The notes under the pieces were generated by a model. That model worked only from the letters and a program-made list of their open reading frames with translations, did not search any database and had not been told where the DNA came from. A stretch of DNA of 29,173 bases. Origin: Colimorpha sp002372855. GTDB lineage: Bacteria; Bacteroidota; Bacteroidia; Bacteroidales; P3. This document shows positions 23,762 to 29,173 of the stretch, piece by piece. The DNA lies in contig CAMOOR010000022.1 of NCBI GenBank assembly GCA_946621635.1, positions 1 through 29,173 of the forward strand, read 5' to 3'. Within the stretch, counting starts at the first letter, position 1, and every line of letters begins with the position of its first letter. Made by a program: the position numbers and the translations under genes.

Positions 23762-23967
23762 CACGCGAAGAGGTTTCGTGCGTCTTTCATAGCCTTGCCG
23801 GCCCGCATCTCGCTGAACGCCGTCGTAAGACTTTCTCTGACCATCTTCGTCTGCTCCTCCTTTGGATTGTCTGAGGGCATCACCTTTGCGCCAAGAGTGA
23901 GCAGCACGCCTATCAACTGCTTGATTGCGCTGTTGCGTCCGTCGTATTCCAGTGTTATTGTAGCCAT
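23761..23967 (-). CDS. Small antitoxin of the RelE-type pair
   Basis: A 68-aa protein directly upstream of and coupled to the toxin. It begins with a beta-strand (MATITLEYDGRNSAIKQLIG) of the type seen in small antitoxins found with Bacteroidetes RelE-like toxins. A flexible charged stretch (PSDNPKEEQTKM) and a C-terminal helix likely to wrap the toxin follow. Gene order (antitoxin first) and overlap fit a type II module, which usually represses itself. I see no clear -7 box upstream. Confidence 0.75.
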   Translation of the reverse strand: MATITLEYDGRNSAIKQLIGVLLTLGAKVMPSDNPKEEQTKMVRESLTTAFSEMRAGKAMKDARNLFA

Positions 23968-24049
23968 AGCTGTACGTTTTATGTGTTCTGCATATGTAAC
24001 GTCGTCATTTGTTTTTTATTGTGCCGATGCAACAATTTACCTACCGCAG

Positions 24050-24090
24050 AAAGCAAAAAGCCTCCGCCGAAATTGGAACGGCGGAGGCTT
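24050..24090 (-). terminator. Strong intrinsic terminator of adk
   Basis: AAGCCTCCGCC (24058-24068) pairs perfectly over 11 bp with GGCGGAGGCTT (24080-24090). On the minus strand it is followed by TTTGCTTTC-type U-rich sequence. It lies 28 bases beyond the adk stop and upstream of the antitoxin gene, insulating the accessory segment from adk. Confidence 0.88.
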
Positions 24091-24118
24091 GGGTGTTTTT
24101 CAGAAAAAGGGCGGAGTG

Positions 24119-24676
24119 TCAGCCGATGGCCTGGCGGATGCGGGCGGCGATGTCTTCCACCGTGCCGAGGCCGTCGATGACCTTCTGCTTGCCCTGGGCG
24201 GCGTAGTACTGGGCCACGGGCAGGGTCTTGTTGTTGTACTCCTGCAGGCGGTTGTTGATGGTGACCTCGTTGTCGTCGGCGCGGCCCTGAATCTTGGCGC
24301 GCTCCAGCAGGCGGCGCATCAGCTCCTCCTTGGGCACCTCGAGCTGCACCATGCAGGTGAGGCTGCGGCCGTACTTGGCCAGCAGACGGTCGAGGGTCTC
24401 GGCCTGGGCCACGGTGCGGGGGAAGCCGTCGAAGAGCATGCCCTTCGTGTCGGCGGCGATGGCCTTGTCCATCATCTCCACCACGATGTCGTCGCTCACC
24501 AGCTGGCCGGCATCCATGATGCTCTTGATACGTTTGCCGAGCTCGGTCTGCTCGGCAATCTCCTTGCGGAGCAGGTCGCCGGTCGAGACATGCGTCAGGC
24601 CGTAGTGCTCCACGATGAAATCGCTCTGGGTGCCTTTGCCGGCACCGGGGGCTCCGAAAATGACGATATTCTTCAT
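24119..24676 (-). CDS. adk: Adenylate kinase
   Basis: The 185-aa Adk interconverts ATP + AMP and 2 ADP. The P-loop is GAPGAGKGT (8-16). The AMP-binding segment is STGDLLRKEI (about 31-40), and GFPRTVAQAE (about 84-93) is also conserved. The lid region is short with no Cys zinc site, which accounts for the length below 190 residues. The start at 24676 gives the canonical MKNIVIFGAPG. It is separated from the upstream FKBP gene by 161 bases dominated by a 9-mer inverted array, so it may have its own promoter, though I found no clear -7 box. Confidence 0.95.
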   Translation of the reverse strand: MKNIVIFGAPGAGKGTQSDFIVEHYGLTHVSTGDLLRKEIAEQTELGKRIKSIMDAGQLVSDDIVVEMMDKAIAADTKGMLFDGFPRTVAQAETLDRLLAKYGRSLTCMVQLEVPKEELMRRLLERAKIQGRADDNEVTINNRLQEYNNKTLPVAQYYAAQGKQKVIDGLGTVEDIAARIRQAIG

Positions 24677-24698
24677 TAATTTAGTTTTTAAGACTTTG

Positions 24699-24835
24699 GA
24701 AGTTAAAGAAGTGAAGGAGTTATAGAAGTTAAAGAAGTTAAAGGAGTTAGAGGAGTCAAGACAAATGCTTACGGCTGTTGCGGAAACTCCTATTGCAGTC
24801 TTAATTTCTTTAACTTCTTTAACTTCTTTAACTTC
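24699..24835. repeat. 9-mer tandem arrays in inverted orientation between the FKBP gene and adk
   Basis: The left arm (24699-24760) has units such as GAAGTTAAA, GAAGTGAAG and GGAGTTAGA. The right arm has CTTTAACTT three times (24808-24834). A 19-bp stretch, 24725-24743, is the exact reverse complement of 24808-24826 (and of 24817-24835), so a long hairpin can form. The right arm ends 3 bases from the FKBP-gene stop codon. Confidence 0.88.
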
Positions 24836-24837
24836 TC

Positions 24838-25755
24838 TTATTTAACCGAAACAATCTCGATGTCGAACACCAGGGGAGAGTAGGGGAGGATGATGGGGCT
24901 GGCCTGGCGGGGACCATAAGCGAGGGCCGAGGGGATGACGAGCTGAAGGACCGTGCCTTCGGGCATACCCATGACGCCCTGCTCCCATCCTTCGATGAGT
25001 TTGTCCTTGCCAACGGTGTAGGTCATGGGCTCATACTTGCGATTGGCATTGTAGATCTCGCCGCTGCGGGCGTCGCTCTCCACGCTGCTGTCGAAGATGG
25101 TGCCGTCCAGCAGGCGGCCGGTGTAGTTCATCGACACTTCCTTGCCCATGGCCACCTTGGGACCGTTGCCGCGCTTCTTGACGATGACATAGAGGCCATC
25201 GGCAGTGGGCTTGGCGGTGATGTTGTTCTCTTTGACGTAGGCGGCGATGTCGTCAGGCTCGCTCTTCATGCGCTCTTCCATCGACGCTTCGAAGTTCTCG
25301 TGCTCCTCCTCCAGTTCTTCCTTCGTCACAATGTCCTGCAGGCTCACCTCGTAGTAGAGTTTCTGGCCTTTGCCGGGCTGGTACTGAGGGGGCATCTGGC
25401 TGGGGTCCACATACTTGGCTGCCGAATCGGCATCCATGGCGAATGTGGCCACATCGCCCACATGCATCATCATGAGGCCTTCTCCGATTTTAATCTCGAA
25501 GTTCGGAATGGCCTGTGCAATGCGGCGCGCTTGTCCTTTGTTGGAGAAGAGTTCGACCGTGTCGAAGCGAATGGTCAGTTCGCCCACAAGCACATCGCCC
25601 TCCTGAACCTGCTGTCCGTCGGGGTTCTGTTTGTCAAACCTGTAATACAGGCCGTTGTCGGTTTTGGTGAAACCTTCATCATCGCCACTGTTACAGGCGA
25701 CCATCATTGTTGTTGCGGCCACAAACATGGCGGCCAATTTGATACTTTTTTTCAT
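24838..25755 (-). CDS. FKBP-type peptidyl-prolyl isomerase lipoprotein, two domains
   Basis: A 305-aa lipoprotein with lipobox MVAC, acylated Cys21. It contains two FKBP-like domains. The first (about 35-145) is degenerate. The second (about 185-305) is well conserved, with VSMNYTGRLLDGTIFDSS, LIEGWEQGVMGMPEGT and IPSALAYG preceding a C-terminal strand LVFDIEIVSVK. It is predicted to assist protein folding in the periplasm or at the outer membrane. It lies 32 bases after a second FKBP lipoprotein gene, in an operon headed by the DHH phosphoesterase. Confidence 0.9.
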   Translation of the reverse strand: MKKSIKLAAMFVAATTMMVACNSGDDEGFTKTDNGLYYRFDKQNPDGQQVQEGDVLVGELTIRFDTVELFSNKGQARRIAQAIPNFEIKIGEGLMMMHVGDVATFAMDADSAAKYVDPSQMPPQYQPGKGQKLYYEVSLQDIVTKEELEEEHENFEASMEERMKSEPDDIAAYVKENNITAKPTADGLYVIVKKRGNGPKVAMGKEVSMNYTGRLLDGTIFDSSVESDARSGEIYNANRKYEPMTYTVGKDKLIEGWEQGVMGMPEGTVLQLVIPSALAYGPRQASPIILPYSPLVFDIEIVSVK

Positions 25756-25787
25756 CTCTATCTAATGTACATTAATTATTTTTCGTT

Positions 25788-26318
25788 TCAATCTTTCATC
25801 TTGTTCACTTTCAGTACCTCCACGTCGTAAATCAGCACCATGCGGCTCTTCACCTTGTTGCCGTCGCCGGCCACGCCGTATGCCTGCTCCGATGGAAGGA
25901 TGACGCGTGCGCGTGACCCCTGGGACAGGGCTCTCAAGGCGGCATCCAGCCCCCTGTTGGGTTGCAGCTGACCCGATACAACGGTCTCTTCCTGGTTCGC
26001 ATAAATGGTTGCGCCATTGATGGCTTCCACGCTATAGCGGATGCTTACGGTGTCTTCATATTCCACCTTTGACCCTTTCCCATGGCGGGTTTCCATTATT
26101 CGGGCTCCACCGTTGAGCTGCGCCATCTTCCATCCGCGTCGTGCGGCATAGGCCTCGATCTGTGTGGCTTCGCTGTTGGCGATGTATCGGTTGGCATTGA
26201 TAAGGTTTTCTTTCAGCGTATCGCCTTTCGGGGCCTGCACGTCAACCACCGGCACATCGCCGCATCCGGCAACTGCTACCGATAGGAGAAATCCGAATAT
26301 CAACGCCCTGTATTTCAT
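25788..26318 (-). CDS. FKBP-like lipoprotein, single domain
   Basis: A 176-aa lipoprotein with lipobox VAGC, acylated Cys19. After a helical linker (ENLINANRYIANSEATQIEAYAARRGW) there is one FKBP-like domain (about 75-172). It includes DTVSIRYSVEAINGATIY, LDAALRALSQGSRARVILPSEQAYG and a terminal strand MVLIYDVEVL. The binding-pocket aromatics are partly replaced, so isomerase activity is uncertain. It lies 9 bases after the DHH gene and 32 before the two-domain FKBP gene. Confidence 0.87.
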   Translation of the reverse strand: MKYRALIFGFLLSVAVAGCGDVPVVDVQAPKGDTLKENLINANRYIANSEATQIEAYAARRGWKMAQLNGGARIMETRHGKGSKVEYEDTVSIRYSVEAINGATIYANQEETVVSGQLQPNRGLDAALRALSQGSRARVILPSEQAYGVAGDGNKVKSRMVLIYDVEVLKVNKMKD

Positions 26319-26327
26319 GTTGTTCTT

Positions 26328-27362
26328 TTATTTTAGTCCAAGTTCTGCTTTAACCTTTTTTACCGTTGCCTCCAGACTCAGGTGGCTGGTGGCTCCGGCG
26401 GCGCGCTCATGGCCTCCGCCGTCGAACAGCCGCTGTGCCAGCAGGTTGACGTCGACCTTGCATTTCGACCTCAGCGACAGGCGCACCCGGTCTTCTTCCT
26501 CGCGGACAAGGATGGCACAGTCGATATCGCGCAGCTTCATCACTTCGTTCACCAGCCCTGTAAGCTCCGAACTCTCCACCTTGTAGCGTTCCATATCGCT
26601 CTGCCGAATCACCATCAGCGCCGTCTCCTGGGCCGGGTAGTCCGTCAGGAGCTGGCTCATGGCATATCCGAAGAACTGCATGCGGTTGAAACTGAACACA
26701 TTCTTTATCTGATGGTTGATCTCCATGGGGTCGATGCCCATCTGCGTGAGGCGGGCGGCCGCCAGATACAGGCTCTCGTTTCGGTTGCTGTAGCTGAAGG
26801 TGCCTGTGTCGGTGCAGATACCTGTGTAAAGGCTTGTGGCGGCATCGGTACCGATGGCCTCCATGCCGAAGGTCTGGCTCATCGTCCAGAATATCAGCTC
26901 GCAGGTGCTCGAAATATCGGGGTCCGACATCACCATCTCAAAACTCCCGCGGTCGGGGCCCACATGGTGGTCGAACAGGATGCGCGGCGCTTTGGACTCC
27001 TGGATGGCCTCGGCCAGCACCCCGGTGCGGTCCAGGTTGCTCAGGTCCATCGCCACGATGAGGTCGGCTTTGCCGATGGCCTCGCGGCAGCGGTCGATGT
27101 CTTTCTTTCCGTTGAGAATCAGATTGGTGTGCGGCAGCCATGCCAAGTCCTCAGGGCATCCGTCGGGGAGCATCGGCACCAGTTCGGCCTCTGTCACACG
27201 GCTCAGAATGGCGTACATGCCTGTCAACGACCCGACAGCGTCGCCGTCGGCATTGGTATGGGCGGTCATGACAATGCTCCGTGCTCCCTCAAGGCGCTGC
27301 CTGAGGGCGTCGGGGCTCCATCCGCCAACCAATTCTATCGTGTGTTTGCATTCAATCGTCAT
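26328..27362 (-). CDS. nrnA: DHH-family phosphoesterase, NrnA-like
   Basis: A 344-aa protein from the ATG at 27362; an upstream TTG would add three residues. It has the DHH catalytic signatures: HTNADGDAVGS (35-45), MDLSNLDRTG (about 105-114) and FDHH (130-133). The DHHA1 glycine-rich signature GGGHERAAGA lies near 316-325. Relatives degrade short oligoribonucleotides and, in many, 3'-phosphoadenosine 5'-phosphate; which applies here cannot be read from the sequence. It heads the FKBP/FKBP operon. Its promoter and a 5' hairpin are annotated separately. Confidence 0.9.
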   Translation of the reverse strand: MTIECKHTIELVGGWSPDALRQRLEGARSIVMTAHTNADGDAVGSLTGMYAILSRVTEAELVPMLPDGCPEDLAWLPHTNLILNGKKDIDRCREAIGKADLIVAMDLSNLDRTGVLAEAIQESKAPRILFDHHVGPDRGSFEMVMSDPDISSTCELIFWTMSQTFGMEAIGTDAATSLYTGICTDTGTFSYSNRNESLYLAAARLTQMGIDPMEINHQIKNVFSFNRMQFFGYAMSQLLTDYPAQETALMVIRQSDMERYKVESSELTGLVNEVMKLRDIDCAILVREEEDRVRLSLRSKCKVDVNLLAQRLFDGGGHERAAGATSHLSLEATVKKVKAELGLK

Positions 27363-27381
27363 GTGCGTCAATCTGTTAAAG

Positions 27382-27414
27382 GATTCTGCCTGACAGAATC
27401 AAAATGCAAATATA
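27382..27414 (-). promoter_or_regulatory. Promoter (TATATTTG) plus 5'-terminal hairpin of the DHH gene
   Basis: TATATTTG (27407-27414, minus strand) is an exact TAnnTTTG match. No TTTG occurs at 19 bases. The expected start, about 7 bases downstream, coincides with the first base of a perfect 7-bp hairpin, GATTCTG-TCAGG-CAGAATC (27382-27400). The mRNA would then begin with a stem-loop. Confidence 0.55.
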
Positions 27415-27442
27415 CGATTTAAATGCAAATAATTAGTACTTT

Positions 27443-27500
27443 ATAAAAAAATATTTTTTAACCGGCTATCAACACACCTCTGCATGTGCCGGTAGCCGGT
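27443..27500 (-). terminator. Terminator of prfB
   Basis: ACCGGCTA (27461-27468) pairs with TAGCCGGT (27493-27500), with an inner CACA/TGTG helix. On the minus strand it is followed by TTAAAAAATATTTTTTTATA. It starts 23 bases beyond the prfB stop. Confidence 0.8.
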
Positions 27501-27523
27501 GAGAATACTCGGTTCGGACCCGA

Positions 27524-28636
27524 TCAGGCGTCGGCGCCGAACTGCATCAGGTAGGCTTTGATGAACTCGTCGATGTGGCCGTCCATCACACCGGCAACGT
27601 CGGAGGTCTGGTAGTTGGTGCGGTGGTCCTTGACGCGGCGGTCGTCCATCACGTAGGAACGTATCTGCGAACCCCACTCGATTTTCTTCTGCGAGGCTTT
27701 GATCTTGGCCTGCTCCTCCATGCGGTGCTTCATCTCGCGGTCGTAGAGCTGGCTGCGTAGCAGGCGCATGGCGTTCTCCTTGTTCTTGGGCTGGTCGCGC
27801 GTTTCGGTGTTCTCGATGAGGATTTCCTCTTCCACACCCGTGTAGGGGTCCTTGTACTGGTAGCGCAGGCGCACACCGGACTCCACCTTGTTGACGTTCT
27901 GTCCGCCGGCACCGCCGCTGCGGAAGGTGTCCCACGAGAGTTTCGACATATCAACCACCACTTCAATCGAATCGTCGATAAGCGGTGTGACACTGACACT
28001 TGTAAAACTCGTCATGCGCTTTCCCTGGGCGTTGAACGGCGACACACGCACCAGGCGGTGCACTCCGGTCTCGCTCTTCAAGTACCCATAAGCAAACTCG
28101 CCCTCGATCTGCAGCGTGCAGCTCTTGATGCCGGCGCCTTCGCCGTCGAGGGAGTTGGAGATGGCCACCTTGTAGCCATGCGTCTCCGCATAGCGTATGT
28201 ACATGCGCATGAGCATCTCGGCCCAGTCCTGGGCCTCCACGCCGCCGGCACCGGCATTGATGGAGAGCACGGCGTCCAGGCGGTCGCTCTCGTTGCGCAG
28301 CATGTTCTTGAACTCCAGGTCTTCAACCTTCTTCTGCGTGACGGCGATCTGCGCCACCAGTTCCTCCTCCGAGGCGTCGCCGGCCTCGAAGAATTCACCC
28401 ATCACCTCCAGGTCGCCACACGAAGTGTCCACGTCCTTGAAGGCTGTCACCCAGCTCTTCTGGGCGTTGATGCCCTTCACCACCTTCTGGGCCTCCTTGG
28501 GGTCGTTCCAGAAGTCGGGGGCTTCGGTCTTCTTTTCTTCTTCGGCAATCCACGCCTGCTTGGCATCGATATCAAGGAATTTCTTCAGCGTATCCTTGCG
28601 CTGGATGAGGTCTTTTATCTGTTCCTGGTTGGTCAT
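27524..28636 (-). CDS. prfB: Peptide chain release factor 2
   Basis: The 370-aa RF2 terminates translation at UGA and UAA. The codon-recognition tripeptide SPF is at 199-201. The catalytic GGQ is at 244-246 within RSGGAGGQNVNKVES. The length is normal. Many bacteria need a +1 programmed frameshift at an in-frame TGA near codon 25. Here the matching place reads TTC CTT GAT (Phe20-Leu21-Asp22) in one open frame, so the autoregulatory frameshift is absent. The start is the ATG at 28636, 16 bases after the four-helix gene's stop, with an octamer array beginning 6 bases before it. Confidence 0.95.
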   Translation of the reverse strand: MTNQEQIKDLIQRKDTLKKFLDIDAKQAWIAEEEKKTEAPDFWNDPKEAQKVVKGINAQKSWVTAFKDVDTSCGDLEVMGEFFEAGDASEEELVAQIAVTQKKVEDLEFKNMLRNESDRLDAVLSINAGAGGVEAQDWAEMLMRMYIRYAETHGYKVAISNSLDGEGAGIKSCTLQIEGEFAYGYLKSETGVHRLVRVSPFNAQGKRMTSFTSVSVTPLIDDSIEVVVDMSKLSWDTFRSGGAGGQNVNKVESGVRLRYQYKDPYTGVEEEILIENTETRDQPKNKENAMRLLRSQLYDREMKHRMEEQAKIKASQKKIEWGSQIRSYVMDDRRVKDHRTNYQTSDVAGVMDGHIDEFIKAYLMQFGADA

Positions 28637-28642
28637 TGTTGT

Positions 28643-28698
28643 GGTTACTGGGTTACTGGGTTACTGAGTTGCTGGGTTGATTGGTTATCGGATTGAGG
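28643..28698. repeat. Octamer array between prfB and the four-helix gene
   Basis: Seven 8-base units: GGTTACTG three times, then AGTTGCTG, GGTTGATT, GGTTATCG and GATTGAGG, decaying away from prfB. It covers the stop codon and the last 15 or so codons of the four-helix gene (residues about 118-132) and forms the entire prfB leader. Confidence 0.88.
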
Positions 28699-29051
28699 GG
28701 TGGGGTGGTTTTCAGGTGAGATATCATTTTGACAATACCGGTGTTAATTTGTTTTGTTATAGATTGGAGCCTGGTTCTTTCATCTTCGTTGCATATCTTT
28801 AAATCCTCGCACAGGAAAAGCATACTTCTCACTTCAGAGCAGCTCCCTTTGGCCACATTCAAAAAATAGCAGAATCTAGTATTTGATCCAGAGTCAAACC
28901 CTTCTGCAATGTTATTCATAATACTTACACTGGCACGTTGAATCTGGTCTTTGAACCCCCAATCCCGAAACCCCTCCATCATCATATAAATGGAGTTTGT
29001 CAGTTCACGAGCTTTTTGCCAAATGATTAAATCATCAAATTTTGTTGCCAT
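28653..29051 (-). CDS. Four-helix-bundle protein (23S rRNA intervening-sequence protein family)
   Basis: A 132-aa protein. It has the family's N-terminal pattern (FDDLIIWQKARELTNSIY), then KDQIQRASVSIMNNIAEGF (about 34-52) and FLNVAKGSCSEVRSML (about 63-78). These are the amphipathic helices of the S23/IVP four-helix bundle, which is related to the Avd protein of diversity-generating retroelements. No retroelement is visible here. The molecular role of most members is unknown. The tail after about residue 117 (NPITNQPSNSVTQ) is encoded by the octamer array rather than by family sequence. Both ends of the gene are bounded by octamer arrays. Confidence 0.88.
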   Translation of the reverse strand: MATKFDDLIIWQKARELTNSIYMMMEGFRDWGFKDQIQRASVSIMNNIAEGFDSGSNTRFCYFLNVAKGSCSEVRSMLFLCEDLKICNEDERTRLQSITKQINTGIVKMISHLKTTPPLNPITNQPSNSVTQ

Positions 29052-29067
29052 CGTATATATTATAGTT

Positions 29068-29107
29068 CACTCAGCCACTCAGCCACTCAGCCACTCAGTC
29101 ACCCAGC
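29068..29107. repeat. Octamer array upstream of the four-helix gene
   Basis: Five 8-base units: CACTCAGC three times, CACTCAGT and CACCCAGC. The reverse complement (unit TGGCTGAG) resembles the array at 28643-28698 (unit TTACTGGG / TTGCTGGG), so the two arrays flank the gene in inverted orientation. The rest of the window to 29173 shows nothing recognisable. Confidence 0.85.
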
Positions 29108-29173
29108 CACATTAAAGAAGGGCAAGCTGTTTATATCGCACCGCTACAACCAAACACCCTTGCTGTATTCCTA

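Noticed and set aside
28653..29051. Diversity-generating retroelement, since the four-helix protein resembles Avd
   Set aside because: No reverse transcriptase, template repeat or variable protein gene is visible in the window.
1..29173. tRNA, rRNA or insertion-sequence genes
   Set aside because: I found no cloverleaf, no rRNA core sequence and no transposase-like protein in any frame.

Overview
The window looks like chromosomal DNA of a fairly G+C-rich member of the order Bacteroidales. The gene set and order support this: clpC divergent from gyrA followed by a TPR gene, pyrB-pyrI, a TonB receptor with a carboxypeptidase-regulatory-like N-terminus, FKBP lipoproteins, and obg and adk in the same neighbourhood. 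Several promoters fit the Bacteroidetes pattern TTTG-N19-TAnnTTTG, and Shine-Dalgarno sites are generally absent. I cannot name a genus.

Layout. 1-3055: a heptamer repeat array, a terminator, clpC (-), and a divergent promoter region. 3056-10646 (+): gyrA, a secreted TPR protein, a terminator hairpin that contains the next gene's start codon, a TonB-dependent receptor and an M16 peptidase homologue lacking the zinc motif. 10863-15193 (-): cvpA, a tRNA-dihydrouridine synthase, a TPR lipoprotein, pyrB, pyrI and a small membrane protein, closely packed and probably one transcription unit. 15306-16935 (-): obg followed by a PAP2 phosphatase. 17358-20214 (-): an overlapping ECF sigma / membrane anti-sigma-like / lipoprotein / outer-membrane-protein cluster. 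20526-23967 (-): a visibly A+T-richer accessory segment. 24119-27362 (-): DHH phosphoesterase, two FKBP lipoproteins and adk. 27524-29051 (-): a four-helix-bundle (23S IVP-type) gene followed by prfB.

The accessory segment is the main interest. Between adk and obg, which are close neighbours in many Bacteroidales, sit three toxin-antitoxin-like pairs within about 3.5 kb. They are a RelE-type toxin with a small antitoxin, a DarT-like ADP-ribosyltransferase carrying an N-terminal membrane anchor, with a NADAR-like partner ending in a sliding-clamp-type peptide, and a DUF4160/DUF2442 pair whose first gene carries an in-frame TGA. An array of about 41-bp units with a constant head and two alternative tails lies between the second and third pairs. 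Its last degenerate unit runs into the 3' end of the NADAR-like gene.

A second theme is short-period tandem arrays (7, 8, 9 or 11 bp, each with its own unit sequence). They lie between genes and repeatedly cover the stop codon of the upstream gene (pyrB, obg, four-helix gene). One array lies inside the anti-sigma-like coding sequence. The four-helix-bundle gene is flanked by two related octamer arrays in inverted orientation.
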